Assembly (NCBI GenBank): GCA_013400115.1
Contig: VXBP01000409.1
Span: 372,001 to 436,000, forward strand
Reading direction: 5' to 3'
DNA: 64,000 nucleotides
Source: Rhinopomastus cyanomelas
Lineage: Eukaryota; Chordata; Aves; Bucerotiformes; Rhinopomastidae
Made by a program: the position numbers and the translations under genes. Below are positions 1 through 13,264 of the stretch, piece after piece; position 1 is the stretch's first letter; each line of letters starts with the position of its first letter. Under the pieces are notes generated by a model. That model saw only the letters and a list, made by a program, of their open reading frames with translations. It was not told where the DNA came from and did not search any database.

Positions 1-554
1 TCTGGCAAATTCTTCTCAAGAATATTTCCTGTGATGAGTATAAAAACCAATCAGTTTCTCATCCCATGTAATGACGATAGAGAAGGAGCTCTTGAGGATC
101 TGTTATGTGCCTGGACAGTACAAAGAATAAGTTTGTTATCAATTCCACAGCTGTCGAACAGTTCAGGTCCCTTGTGACCTAAACCTCTCAATGATAAATC
201 CAGTGGAATATTTTAGGTGGAATATTAAGCAGAATGATTAAGCAGAATGTGTTCATAATATTGCAATCTTGAAATGACATAGACATGTATAAATATTGGA
301 GCACATGGCTGTTGCATTGTACGTTATAGTTTACTTCATGAGTTATGTTGGGATACTTGTTATTTGCATTTTCAAGCTGTAGTTTTGATTATATTGTAAA
401 TATGTAGAGTAATGTTTGGGAAAAATCCGATTCACATAAAGGGAAATGCTTCATAGAAATCACTGGTTAAGGGAAAAACCACTTTGCAAAACTATGATAA
501 CATTGATAGCATTAGAGTAGACCCTGCAAAAGAATAAATTATTGCAGATTAGGA

Positions 555-696
555 GGTAGTCTCCTTCTCTGGAGACGTTTAAAGCCCACCTGGGCATGTT
601 CCTGTGTGACTTGGTCTAGGTGATCCTGCTGTGGCAGGGGGATTGGACTGGATGATCTTTCGAGGTCCCTTCCAATCCCTACTGATTCTGTGATTG
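555..696 (+). mobile_element. CR1 LINE 3' end
   Basis: Last codons of CR1 ORF2 (CTCCTTCTCTGGAGA motif) followed by the 3' UTR ending GATTCTGTGATT. 5'-truncated, as is usual for CR1. Confidence 0.9.
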
Positions 697-2713
697 TTCC
701 CACTCAAGAACACAGTGCTAAAAATAACTCTTTACACTGCTTCCTAAAGGGTCCTGTGCTGCTGAGAGGGAAGAAAAAGGCACCCGCACACTGCCCCTCT
801 CTCTTTCTGTAGCACTTGCTCTCTGGAAACAGGGCACGAATTGACAGGGAAAAGGGAGCTGGCTTTAAGCTGGTAGAATATAAAGAGCTGGCAGGGTGAA
901 GGCACCTCCAATTTGGTGTGCTCTCTGAAGTGCACAAGACAATTGGGCGGGCAGAGGGAGCCTGACTCCAGCTGCGAACGCGTGCACTGGGCTGACCTTC
1001 CCAGTCAGCCTGCCAGCGGAGATTAGGCTTCCCTCAAGTGCTCCCTTGTTAACGCAGTCTTTCCTCCGATGTCATTTGTCTTTCAAATGCTTAAAAATGC
1101 TGCCCGTGTCACAGAAGGCCAGGTCACTTTCTTTAACTCTCTTCCCTGGCCATGATAATGTTCCATCTGCATGCCCTGCTCTCCTAAGTCTCTGTTGGCT
1201 CTTTAAATGGACTTCATTAATAATGGGGTGTTTTCCCTAACTTTCTTCCTTGACCTGTCCAGCAGATCTCATTCTTTGGCCAGTAAAACTGGTACATAAG
1301 GTGTGGTTCCTCTGGCTAAATGTAAACTGACCGAGGGGAGAACGTGGTGTGGTGCTTTTGTCACACCACAGCAGCTTCAGACTTTGCTTAGAAGGAAGTG
1401 CCCTAATGTCTTCAAGAAGCATGAGATGTGATCAAAGCATGCTTACTCCTCGGAGATTTAGCAATTCGTGTGGCAAATCCTTCTGCTACGTGCTCTCTAC
1501 TCTTTGCTGGGAAGACCTGAAAACTTTACTCATCAGATCAGGATTTTACTGCTCTGTTGATACAGGTTTACTGATCAGATCTGAGAAACTGAATGCCTGG
1601 AGAGTTATAAAAGAGCCTAGTTGGGAGGGGTAAGACTGATGATGTTGCTCTTACTTGATGAAGGAGAGCTATTCTCTTCTCTTTTTTGGAATCATGGTTT
1701 AAGTGAAAAATGCACAAAACTAAGCTTTGATTTTATCCAAAAATAACTCATGGTACCTCTGGTTTCAGTCCCAAGACTAAAACACTTTTTTTCCTAAAAG
1801 CCTATGGACAACAGCTTGGAATTTTTTAATTGAAGATCTTGGAATGAGTAACAAAGCAAGAAGCACCTGAACAGAAATACTGTCCTGGAGGGTGAATGTA
1901 TTTTTGTCACTTAGGTGAAAAAGACCCTTCAGAGAGGCACAGTCACTCAAGCTGAGAGCACAGAAGCCAGCTAGTATTATACTAGGTCCTAGAAATATCT
2001 GGAACACCAAGCAGGAGTGCAATGGGATCCTCATGCAGATCCCCAGGAGCTGGTACAATATCTCCCCAGTTTGATAAGAACTTTGCTGAGGCAGTGCATT
2101 TTGTATGGCCTTCCCATTTGATTAACTTGCTGTTTTACTAAGTCTTAACTGGGAGCTTTGGGGTTGGGGGCAGTGGGCTACAGCACTGAAGTCCATCCCA
2201 GAAAGGACAAGTCATATTCTCATGGGTAGACAGCGCTGTAAAAAATAACTGTTCTGAAGTGCAGTGTTATCCAACAGTGATAATTATAATAATCAGCCGC
2301 TCCCTAATAAAGACTTTATTGGTAATAAATGGGCTCTTAGCTTGGGCCCAGTTGTATGATTTGGCTCCAGTCCTGCCAATACTTATCCAGATACTTAACT
2401 TTAGTGTCAGGAGTGGTTCCACTGAAATCACATGTGCAAATGTTTGTCGGATCAAGGCTTTAAATAACTCTAGAATTATTACCCCCTTCCCCAAACATCA
2501 GCTTGTTTTTGTGGAGCAGTTTCACCAAGACCTTTTGCTGCGCTGTCTCCGTGCACAGCCTAAAGCACTATGTCTATAATACATTGTTTAAAAGGAGTTC
2601 TTTAAAAACTTTTCAAACTCTTATGTAAAGTTAATATTTAGTCTAATCCAAAGCACAGAGTCTTTAAACAGTCTTAAGTTATGTAAATGCAATTAACCAT
2701 CAACGGTACTGTA
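697..2713. other. Intron 1 unique stretch, nothing recognised
   Basis: No exon, RNA gene or repeat could be named here. The small open frames on both strands have no domain signatures. Confidence 0.6.
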
Positions 2714-2755
2714 CAAGTTCACCCCTACACCAGATCCCCCAACACTGCATCTGAA
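2714..2755 (-). mobile_element. Short CR1 scrap
   Basis: About 40 bp matching the CR1 UTR stretch CACCAGATCCCCCAACACTG, as seen in fuller minus-strand copies at 8858, 26137 and 62783. Both ends are lost. Confidence 0.55.
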
Positions 2756-4205
2756 CTTAATTGTGTATAAACACCACCTTTTAAATCCTATGATATTTGG
2801 GGTGTTCTTGTCCCTTGAAAAATGTGCAGCAATTTGATGCTGCTGTTTATGAAAAGGAGGTAGAAGGTAGATGAGTAAAGCAAGTGATTAGAACTACTAT
2901 TTCTGCTTTCTTCAGTTTTTTTGATGCTAATTCCTCTAGCAAATACTTCAGTCCCTGCTGCTTGAGGACAGAATCGTTAAAGCACTGGTATTACACAGGA
3001 ATAAAACTTTCCTAGCCCTTGTCTCAATGCCAGTTATGTCTTCTGGATCTTCTGAAAGTATAAGTGCTGCTCTAAGTGGATGAGAGAACAGATGTGCGGT
3101 GATGTCAGCATCAAGGGAAGGGTATCTGCACTGCTTTGGCACTCACTGAGTTTGTAAATGAGTCTCTGTGTACCCTGAGAGGAGAAGTAGGTCATAGCTG
3201 GCAGCAGAAGCAAGTGAGATAAGACAAAGCTCTCTCTCAGCCATCACTGAAAGTTACCTGTTCTGAACCACCTTGATGAGTAATTCGCCTTGGGTCTTAT
3301 CCTTGATCAGTTTGGCGTGGAGGCTGCCTCAGAATTAAGGCTCGATCCTGTTTGTCTCACACTTGGTTATGGTGCAACTATGCTGGGGGTGGGCAGGCCA
3401 AGCTGTCCAGTGTTCAGAAGTGAGATTTAACCTTACGAAGGCACAGGAGCAGAAGTTTCTGGTTCACAGACATTGCCATTTTTAAAACACAAGGAAAGGA
3501 CAGGAGTACAGTCAGATGGCTACAGCTGGGATTCAGGATGGCTACCTACAACTGAGTTTGACAAACGTGGTGGTGACTGGAGATCTGTAGATTAAAACCA
3601 TTTAGTGAGGTGCTAATTATGAGCATGACATGGCAAAATCAGGTGAAATCCCACAGGAATTTTCTTTTCATAAGGACTGATTCCAGTTTTGCTCCTGGCT
3701 GTCTGCGTGGACTGAACTCTGTGGTACACACAATCCTTGCTGTGGCAAGTGAAGCCTGTGCAGGTGTCTGGAGCAGTACTTGACCCAGTGATGGGAAAGC
3801 AGAGGAGCCACATGCTTGGTGCAGTATGGAAGTATTGCCTGGACTCAAGGTGTGGAAAGGCAAGGATTTGCAAGAGGGCCAGAAGAGAAGGGCAGGTTCA
3901 ACCTGGTGACATGACAGGGCGCTTGGAGTAACTTCCAGTGTCCCTGAAGAAAAGCCTAACTGAGTTGACTTTGACCTGCAACAGGCACACAACTGCAGGC
4001 AGATGAAGAGAGAAGCAAAGTGTGTGAAGACAAAGACAGCAGTTAGCTTGGGAATCCATTTGTATCAGTGGTGTGGAGCAGTGAAATGTGGCAGCTCAGC
4101 CAGTTTGAAACCCTCAGGAGAAGTGGGGGTCATGCAAATCCCAGTTTACATCTGTGCCCTGTGTCTGCAGTCATATTTTTAGGGTACAGTTACCTTGGCT
4201 TAATT
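2756..4205. other. Intron 1 unique stretch, nothing recognised
   Basis: No feature could be named. Open frames up to 117 codons at 3639-3992 lack any family motif. Confidence 0.6.
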
Positions 4206-4329
4206 AAAACCCTCCTGGATTTGTTCTTGTGCAGCTTGGTCTAGGTGATCCTCCTGTGTCAGGGGGTTGGACTGGGTGGTCTTTTGAGGTCCCTTCCAGC
4301 CCCTAATGAGTCCATGGTTCTGTGATTGT
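4206..4329 (+). mobile_element. CR1 LINE 3' tail
   Basis: Degraded tail with the CTTGGTCTAGGTGATCCT motif and the GGTTCTGTGATT terminus. Several mismatches from other copies suggest that it is older. Confidence 0.85.
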
Positions 4330-5128
4330 CAGAAATATTTGCATCTAACTGGCTCTAGTGGGGGTAACACCTAAATACAAAGTTGTGGTGGGGTGAAGAT
4401 TAAGGGTTTGCTGTACTGCTGGTAGCTGCTCTGTAAAACTGAGCGTGGGACACCCTGGAAGAGTAATTGGTAGTAGAGTAAGAGGTTCACAGGGTGTGAT
4501 CAAGGGCTAGTACTGAAAAGGGACTGCGTGCCATCTCATTACCTGAGAACAACATCTGGGAATGCTACAGGTTCCTAAACATATGGAGGCTTCCCGTTGC
4601 CTCTGACCACTTGCCTGTTCATACGTAGTGTGACGTGTTGAGAGCCAGAACTTTCTGGCCAAGACAGAAGATATGAAAAGAAAGGGCAGGACAATGTATG
4701 TGGGGTTTGATAGAAAAGAAATGTAAAAGATATACAGGAGGATATAAAAACACATGAAACAAACACTTTCTAGGCAAACTCTTCTATCCCCATTTATTTG
4801 CAAACACTGGTTTCCCACCTGAATGTCACTGGAACTTTGTTTTCTGAAGGAAGGAACAGCATAAGGAAGAGGAATATCCTTCCAATAAAAGATTTTAGAA
4901 ATGTTTTCTGTGTGAGGACACTGAGGAATAATCTTGGGTGCACTGAACTCTTGTCATTTCAGGCTTTATTTCACAACATTTGCTGTAGAGGTGACCCTTA
5001 AAAGTAGTAGATTTAGCTGTCTGTGAGCTCTGTAAACACCACAAAAACTCTGTTCAAGGAGGAGTTTGAAACCCTCACTTCAAACCAGTGAGTAAAGCAC
5101 CTTCAGCATGAAGAACATGGTTAGTTGA

Positions 5129-5203
5129 CCCTGCTCTAGCAGGACAGTTGGACTAGATGATCTTCCAAGGTCCCTTCCAGCCCCTAACGTTCTGTGAAGC
5201 TGT
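5129..5203 (+). mobile_element. CR1 LINE 3' tail
   Basis: A short tail with GACTAGATGATCTTCC and CCCTTCCAGCCCCTAA, ending in TTCTGTGAAGCTGTGA. Confidence 0.8.
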
Positions 5204-5675
5204 GACAAGCATCTTGGAACACCCTGTCTGCCTGAAGGCCAGCACTTAGTGCAGATCGTGGCTAAACACATTCTTGAAAATCGAAGTAGGTGTTTTGAGA
5301 CTCAAAGCAAAGCTCACTGAATACCGGCTAGACAAAAACCTTCCGTCTGGAAGAGAAAAACCCCATTGTGTAGGAACAGATATATGTTTGAAATAGTGTC
5401 ACAGAGGTATTTCCGAGGCTGTTTGGAGGGGGGGTATTTAAAATAAGTCATTCTTGGGCATGTAGAACAAAGACTCGGTGCCAGACTCATCTCTGCGTGT
5501 CATTTCATGTCTGTAATTTAACAGACCTCTGCCAAGAAAGATGTCAGGTAGGTTTTGCGCTGCTTGTACGGGTGTGGAACTGGTACGGGTGAAATAAGTT
5601 TAATTTGAAACATTTGAAGGTTTTAGCATTAATTAATGTAATTAAAATGAAGCATTCACTTCAATTTTGATCTTA

Positions 5676-5717
5676 GAATCATAAAGTCATAGAATGCAAT
5701 TGGGTTGGAAGGGACAA
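5676..5717 (-). mobile_element. CR1 tail fragment abutting an opposite copy
   Basis: Minus-strand terminus (AGAATCATAAAGTCATAGAA... GGTTGGAAGGGAC) that stops exactly where a plus-strand CR1 begins. Confidence 0.65.
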
Positions 5718-5847
5718 TTCTATTGGAGACGTTTAAAACCTGCCTGGGTATGTTGCCTTGGTCTGGGTGGTCCTGCTGTGGCAGGGGGATTGGATTGGAT
5801 GATCTTTCGAGGTCCCTTCCCATCCCTAATGTTCTGTGATTCTGTGA
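5718..5847 (+). mobile_element. CR1 LINE 3' end
   Basis: ORF2 end and UTR with GGATTGGATTGGATGATC and a TTCTGTGATTCTGTGA terminus. Confidence 0.88.
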
Positions 5848-7200
5848 ATTCTTGACAGAAAAGCTAATGAGTCATTCTTGACTCATGATGTCTGACTTTC
5901 TAAAGTAAATCAAAGTGGCTTTTTAAAAAACATTTTAAGCATAGAGCCAAGTGATCCTTATTGTCTTGTTTCAAGATGCAGACTCTGGTAGGAGAGCTGC
6001 GTTGTGATGTGTTGTCTTGTGGTGTTGTGTTGTGTTGTTGTCTTGTGGTGTTGCGTTGTGATGTGTTGGCTTGTGGTGAGGAGCTCTGCTCGACTGTACA
6101 GACTTCCTAGTGGTCTGAGGTATTTTTGTTCCATTTTTCAGTCTTTTTGCTGTTGTTGATAGCATTTAGGAAAAAGGAGCTACAGATTTATCTGGAAGAT
6201 GCTGTGGAACGTTCGTTCCATGGATCACAACCAGAAAGAACTGTCACACCAGATAGAGTTATCAAAATCACATTTCTGTAGGTACTGGTGCCTCATCTGT
6301 GCTGCCTCCAATGGCTCTCTCCAGCCAATCTGTGAAGAATCCCCTCCAACTGAAGCCAGATGTCGTCTGTTTTCTGTGTTTCTCACAGCTACAGCATCTT
6401 GCAGTCGTGTATCTCTGTGCTCCTGCCTGTCTGACCGACAGTGCTGTAAGAGCTTCGGATTTCACAAGGAATTTGCAATATCCAGAGTCACAGGATGGTT
6501 ATTATTTACAGGATTATATCTCTGTGTGGGAAGTATATAGGGAAGTGCTGCATGATCTCAACATACTTTAATCTCTTCTGGTAAGGGCTTGTCAAAACTA
6601 ATTATTAGCCAATTTGGTTTCTGATGAAGCTAGAACTGAAACTCCTCTTGATGACAAGGGTTGACCTCCTGGTACGTTGCAATTAATTGCAGAAGGTTCT
6701 GTTGGGTCATCGTGGATGAATCCAAGGGGAATTACTCACTTTTTATCCAAAAATCACCATGTGTTGAGTACACAAACAGATTTGTTTTTCATATTTGGTG
6801 AATGAATAATTACCAGAGTACACACTGATAGGAGGGGTTAATTGTAAGTGACGTTCATTAGTGGTTTTGATTATCTCAGCATGGAGAGCTTCCATCAAAG
6901 TGTTCACAGGTTTTATAAGACGGCATCAAGGTGGTTGTTCAGTAAATGTATTGAACTGATCAAGATTAGACCCGGTGGAAAACACTGCTCTGTGTATCAT
7001 CATGTAATGATATGAGTTTCCTAAGTGGATGGATGTCTTAGCCACAGGAGAGTCATAACAGAAAGACATAAAGGAGGAGAAAACCCAGTGTCGTTCAGCA
7101 GCAAAACAGTATGTCTGCATTCTTGCAGTTAGTCAAATCACTTCTAGCATTAAACATACAAAAAATGCATGCCAAGCTGTAACAGAATGAGACAAAATCC
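5848..7200. other. Intron 1 unique stretch apart from the microsatellite
   Basis: Apart from the GTTGT array nothing is recognised. Overlapping open frames at 6199-6571 show no domain. Confidence 0.55.
5998..6078. repeat. GTTGT-rich microsatellite
   Basis: Irregular copies of GTTGTGATGTGTTGTCTTGTGGT. The 3' part repeats the 5' part with small changes. Confidence 0.8.
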
Positions 7201-7335
7201 CTGGATGTGTTTAAAGATGGTTTGGATGAGGTGCTGAGGGTTATGCTTTAGGGGTGAACTTGGAAGGTGGGGGAGATGGTTGGACTCATGATCCCAGGGG
7301 TCTTTTCCAGCAAGAGTGATTCTGTGATGCTGTGA
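7201..7335 (+). mobile_element. CR1 tail, older subfamily
   Basis: It shows the alternative ending (GTTGGACTCATGATCCCAGG, then TCTTTTCCAGC) shared with copies at 32620 and 48355, distinct from the abundant young type. Confidence 0.75.
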
Positions 7336-7488
7336 AAATCAGACCTTAAATAAACCTTCTGTTTCTTCTTGATCTTTGAAGTGGTTTTGTTTATTACAAA
7401 CAATTCCAGCAATTAAAACAGTTGGTAATCTAATGGTTATTAGCAGGTTTAGATGTCAATCTGAGTGCCACCAAGCCCAGTTGTAGTG

Positions 7489-7796
7489 AAATGCTGTGGG
7501 CCAGTGCTAGTTAATGTGACTCTTTAGCAGATAAATGCTGTGGGCCAGTGCTAGTTAATGTGACTCTTTAGCAGATAAATGCTGTGGGCCAGTGCTAGTT
7601 AATGTGACTCTTTAGCAGATAAATGCTGTGGGCCAGTGCTAGTTAATGTGACTCTTTAGCAGATAAATGCTGTGGGCCAGTGCTAGTTAATGTGACTCTT
7701 TAGCAGATAAATGCTGTGGGCCAGTGCTAGTTAATGTGACTCTTTAGCAGATAAATGCTGTGGGCCAGTGCTAGTTAATGTGACTCTTTAGCAGAT
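7489..7796. repeat. Minisatellite, 44 bp x 7, identical copies
   Basis: Seven head-to-tail 44-bp units starting at 7489, 7533, 7577, 7621, 7665, 7709 and 7753. Each begins AAATGCTGTGGGCCAGTGCT and ends TTTAGCAGAT. I see no differences between copies. Confidence 0.97.
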
Positions 7797-8857
7797 GGGT
7801 CTAAAGATGGGTTGACAGAGCTGCTGGTGTGCTGTTTAACTCATGGAACAGCTCCTGGTTTATTGGGCAAATGAGGTCTTCAAAGAGGGCAACAAGCAAA
7901 TGCTGGAGTTGGTCCACTTAGAGCTGGCCTGTCCTGCTGCAGTGACTTTGAGTGGGGTGTGGGAACACATGGCTCCAGGCTACCTAAGCTAACCAGAAAG
8001 CAGCCCAGAGTGGTGGCAGGTGGGAAGGGTGGCACAGAGAAGAGGAGAGTTCGGGGGTTTTTTCCTTGATGCCATATGGCACCATTATTGATGAAGAGAT
8101 GATTATACAGAGCACATAAATCTTGAGGAAGTGTTTTAATGGTCCATGAATACGTGTGGTTTTCACTTCTGGGTAAAAAAGACAGTCTTTAAGCATTTTG
8201 CCATGTATCAGGGGAAGTAGAAAGAAATACCTGTGAGCAGAGATTGACCCCCGTGCACAGAGTTTTAAATGCAGAGAAAGGAGCCCCAACAAGATCTAGA
8301 TTCTGTCTTTCCTTTTATGTCATCATCTATCAGAGCAGATAATGCAGCTGGTGTAAAATCAAGAGTTTTATTTCCTAGTAATATTTTTTCTTTCATATCC
8401 TTAATGATCTCGTTGACAGGGTTGTCTCTGACTGCCAGATGCAGTAAAAATACTTAATTAAGTGTTCTGATAGGCAAGATGATGGCTAGGTTTACTGCTG
8501 GCATGAGTTCATAAACTAATTAAAAAACTGTTGTAAAGCACCCGGAGAACATTGCGTTAACATAACACGTGTGATTAACACAAGACACAATATTGACGGA
8601 TAACAGTTCAAACTAGACAAAGGAAAATAAACATTACAGTAGACAGAGGAAAATAAACATTGCACCATGGAGTAGTGTCTTCAAACACTTGACATGGAAT
8701 AGTTACCTTCAATTTGCTCTAAATAAATAAACTCATTACATATTAGATTTCTGTTGTAGGGAAACAAGTTTGTGGTGTCTCCGCGTAAGTGTATATGTAA
8801 GGCTGAAAAAAATGGGTGAAATGTTGATTTTAATGCTAGTTCTGTACCTCACACGAT
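7797..8857. other. Intron 1 unique stretch, nothing recognised
   Basis: Contains only a short local duplication of GGAAAATAAACATT (about 8620 and 8648). No gene signal. Confidence 0.55.
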
Positions 8858-9019
8858 TCATAGAATCATCATTCAGGTTGGAAAATACTCCAACCATCAA
8901 TTCTACTCTGCAAGGTCACCCCTAAACCAGATCCCCCAACACTACATCTAAGCATCTTTTAAACCCATCCAGGGATGGGGACTCAACCACCACCCTGGGC
9001 AGCTCTCTCCGTGAAGAGA
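8858..9019 (-). mobile_element. CR1 tail, older subfamily
   Basis: Minus-strand ATTCATAGAATCATCATTCAG end, then the ACCCCTAAACCAGATCCCCC and ATCCAGGGATGGGGACTCAA motifs. Confidence 0.88.
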
Positions 9020-9816
9020 GCACAAGCCTCCTTCACTGTCACCTACTAGATCATAGGATCATAGGATATTCTTTCAGTATTTCATGAAGTGCCTGATGCA
9101 GCTGACGTTGACGAAGGGTGATTCAATAAGGGGTATTGCTTTTGAAGGTCAGACCCAGCAGGATGGCTAGAGGTAGGTTCTGCCATTCTAAAATATCTTC
9201 CTTACTTAGGACAGCAACAGAGCTCACAAAGCAAGAAGAACAGGACTAAGACTGCTTTATAGAGGAAGTCAGCTCAGAGATATCCCATGAACTGTTCTGA
9301 GGAGATTTGCCATGTACCATTGTCTCATCCTGAGAGGGCTGCACACAAGCAAGTGAGCCCCATTCAGATCAACCCACCGTTGGGTCAGTGAAGCATTGAT
9401 GGAGATCCACCAGAACCATCAATTTAGCAATGTGGTTGAAATAATTGGCTTTTCTAGACTCTTACAGAAAATAACCTGCGTTCTGGAGGGTAAAATAAGA
9501 GATTGCCAAGTGGATCAGGCAGAGGTGATTAAATCTACATTTTGTTCTAACAGGAACTGTGCCTAGTTGCTTTGGAAGACACTTGACTGCTGCTCTATAA
9601 GTGAAAACAAATCCCCACAATCCGTGGTATTTCAATATACTTGTGAATATTCTTATTCCTGAGGGCACACTGACCCTTTAAAAGGCTATTAAAATTCTTA
9701 TCTCAGCTGTCCTCAAACAGCTGTTTTTACAGATACAAGAGTACTTTTTGAAGTATTAAATATCAATAGTGTTATTATTCCAGGAATCTCTCTATTACAA
9801 GGAGGATTATTTCTCA

Positions 9817-9899
9817 GTGATCCTGCTGGGGCAGGGGGACTGGACTAGATGATCTTTCGAGGTCCCTTCCAGCCCCTAATGTTCTGTGATTCTGTGATC
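9817..9899 (+). mobile_element. CR1 LINE 3' tail
   Basis: GTGATCCTGCTGGGGCAGGG to TTCTGTGATTCTGTGA; only the UTR remains. Confidence 0.88.
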
Positions 9900-10026
9900 A
9901 GACCTTTCTTTTGATTCTAAGATTTGCATTTTAACATTTTCAAGCCAGTTCTGTATTTCTTCATTACCAAATAGCAAATCTCCCAAATCACAATCACACT
10001 CTGTATATATCATGCTAGAAGGAATC

Positions 10027-10162
10027 ACATCCTTCTCTGGAGACCTTTACAACCTGCCTGGATGTGTTCCTGTGTGACTTGCTCTAGATGGTCCTGCTCT
10101 GGCAGGGGGAATGGACTAGATGATTTTTCAAGATCCCTTCCAATCCCTAATGTCCTGTGATT
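10027..10162 (+). mobile_element. CR1 LINE 3' end
   Basis: Starts in ORF2 end (CTTCTCTGGAGACC) and runs to CCTAATGTCCTGTGATT. Confidence 0.88.
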
Positions 10163-10231
10163 AAACATAGGAATAATTGTGTTGTGAAAACTGTGCTTCT
10201 CCTACGTGGTGCTTAAGGCAAGGAAACTGTG

Positions 10232-10390
10232 TTTTATATATATTTTTTTATATATATTTATTTATTCCTTTATATATTTAATATATATAAATATATCTGA
10301 AATATATATTCATATATTTATTTATATATTATATATAGGAAATATCTATATTAAATATATATATATGAATATATATATATAAATAAATAA
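10232..10390. repeat. AT-rich microsatellite
   Basis: Long run of TATATAT and AAATATAT motifs with little other sequence. Confidence 0.9.
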
Positions 10391-13264
10391 CTTTGTACAA
10401 AGTTTTCCTTAGAATTGACTTTATTTGTTTTACTGTTTAGAAAGCTCTGCAGGTAGCCTTAAGGGTCTGTTCAATTCATTATCATTAAACCAACAAGCAG
10501 AGCTCCTTTCTGCCATTCCCTGGCAGGATTAATGGATTCTGGCATGATTTGTGCATTTACCAGTGAAAGCTCTTGCTGGGTAAGCCAGCAAGCTTGACTA
10601 ATTCTCAGTTGTGCTAACTTCATAAACCTATTTTAAGGTTTTAACTTTGACTGAAGATTAAAGGTAATGAGTTCATGCTGCTGCCTTTGAATATATGATA
10701 CTCTAATACGATTATGGTTAATAAGCAAATAAAATAGGAAATAAGTATTTTTTAACATGGTATGCGTGCGAAAATCTATGTACTGGATAGTTCACAACGT
10801 CTCCTGAAGGGTTGGGTTTTGTGGTTTAAACTGAGATTTAAAACAAAAAACTGTCGATGTTTTAAAAGGAAAACACCTGCAATGTTTAAATACTTGCAAT
10901 ATTAAATCATATTAACTCCAGAAACTAAACGGCTGACACTTGACTCAGAAAAGTGAACAGTTTTGATTTGGTTTGAGGCGTTTTAACCTGCGGAGCGTTC
11001 CAGCTACTGCCGGGTTTTTCACCTTTCCAGACAGCCCTCGCATCGGTATTCAGAAAAGCCTAAAGAGAGGAGAAAAGAGAGGAAAAAATATTTTCAGCCT
11101 GTCTGACAAGACTACATAAAAAGCTGGTGATCAAAGGCTCTTAAATACACGTTACTGGTGTGACAAACAACATTTTTGTCCCTTTATTAGATTTATTTTT
11201 CTTCTGAAAACTGCAGTGGCCAGTGTATAGCTTCTGAAAGAAAGCTGGCAGGGTCGTATTCTTTGATTCCTAATTAACACCTCCAGCCTCAAAAGAGAAC
11301 GAACAGAAATGCCATCAAGTGTTGCAGCTGCATTGTTATTCCGCTTGGTTGGTTTGTTAAAAGTCGGCTGAGCACTGGCAGCTGCAATAAAGGGAGGGCT
11401 CAATGGATGTTTTGTATTGTGCCCACTGAAGTGAAAGAAGGCAACCATTTTATTTTCAAATGGGCAGCTGCATAGTGATGTTTAAATGGAGCTAAATGTG
11501 AGATTTACTGTTAATTTATAGTAATTGGTTATAAATAAAGTAGCGGCGTAGCTTGGCTTTCATCTGTTAGAGCCACAGAGCACAAACTGAAGGGAAATGA
11601 GTTATGAAGGGTAAAAAGTGACTAGTAAAATACTGGAGAGATAGAAGATGCTGCTTGGAGCAGGGGAGTAATGGCATTCAGGTTTGCAGCGTGATGCAGC
11701 AGCTCACCCACCAAATAAAATAGAGGTGGACGTTGCTTCGTCTCACTGCAGCGAGAGCGAAAACTTTGGTGCTGGGGTCAGAACAAAATGTGACTCTGCC
11801 CGTAGAGCACATGTTTGTGTTTTGGGTGGTGGGATAAAGGAGGCATTTAACTCTGCTCAGATAAATCTCACTCGCCTTCAGAAAATGCAATTAGGGAAAT
11901 ATGTAAATCTAGATGTTTCATCAAATGCAGGCTAATGGGTTGCCGGTGCTTTTCCTGCACAATGAGTGAATTAAAGAACATCAGTGTCTCTGTAAGAACC
12001 ATTGTCCCAGCCCCAGAGCCCGCTGGAAACAGAGTCCGGACTGGCCGTGGGAAATACCTACATATTTGACACAGGCCCCATTTCTGAGAGAAAAGGGGGT
12101 GGAATAGAAAGTATGGAGATTTTACTGTTGCATTCTAATCAGCCATGATCTGCCTAATTTGCTTTGATCAGGAAGATAAACTAATTTTCCTATAGGCTGG
12201 ATAGAAGTAATTAGCAATCCAATGCTTTCATGTTTTTGAAAGGGGTGAAGAAAAGGAGAGCAGAAATTGTAAGGGTGAGAGCAAAGTACCCCTTTTGGGC
12301 TCATCTGAAAGCATTGTTGGTTGGAAATAGGATGGTGCCTTAGAGAGGCTCTGAGTCAGACGGTGGAACGGGCTGGGATGTCGTTGCGCACAGTGCTGTG
12401 CAGCTAAACGTTTTTGAAGAGTGCTTTCACGTGAGGTTTAGTATGTTTAGGCTCTGTTGTCCCTTACAGAAATCAAGGTATCCCATGCACGCAGGATGTC
12501 TGCCTCTGTTCTCCCAGCAGACCCATTTCCCAAGGTGTTTTGGTATCTTTCTCCACAATTGCAGTAGAGTCATTCAGTGGTCAATTAAATGTGCATCTGC
12601 TGCTACCATAAGGATTGAAGATGAGGGTTTCTAAGGCCACACAGGGAAATTAAAAACATGTTAGCCAAAGCCAAATTATTGTGTCTTCTGATTCTGTTAG
12701 GTAGCAGCTCCGTGGTCCCGTGGCCCAAACTGTGACTGTTGGCCTGATGCATGAGCTGTGTTGTCACACGTCTCAGCTGAGATGTTGGGAGCTGCTCCTC
12801 CTCACTGGCTTTGGCCATTCCATTTAAGCATAAACCAAGATGAACAGAAAGATACTAAGATTCACTATAAAACCTTTAATATTCAGACATCATGAAATAC
12901 CTGAACACATAAGTGCTATCAGTTTGCCAGGCAGACAGTACTCGTTCAGGTTATCTTACTGAAGTCCATAGGCTGTCTAATCTCCTATTTTTAATCCCTG
13001 TCATTAAATTTGTGTTTGAAAATACTTATTGGCCACCTTAAGTAGTTCTAAACTGAGAAGTTTTCAAAGAATATGTGTTCCTGTGATTTATGTTTGGCTG
13101 CCGCTGATCAGCGGTGCAGTGCTGTCAGTAACAGACCTGTTATCATGAGCAAAGAGATCTCTGAACTGGCCATCACTGGACTGCACTGTTGAGGTTTTAA
13201 CTGTCTCACTTTCATAAACTTGACTTGCCCTTGACACTAGCGATAGAACAACCCAAAATGACCT
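10391..13264. other. Longest CR1-free stretch of intron 1
   Basis: About 2.9 kb without a recognisable repeat. No exon was found. Its freedom from transposon insertions makes conserved regulatory sequence plausible; see the block at 11200-11560. Confidence 0.5.
11200..11560. promoter_or_regulatory. Candidate conserved non-coding block
   Basis: Repeat-free, with homeodomain-type TAATTA/CTAATTAACA and TAATTGGTTATAAATAAA motifs in a mixed-composition stretch. Conservation cannot be judged from one sequence, so this is a guess from texture only. Confidence 0.2.

Noticed and set aside
7489..7796. CRISPR-like direct repeats
   Set aside because: The 44-bp units are contiguous with no spacers, in an animal intron; it is a minisatellite. 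The same applies to 28449-29025.
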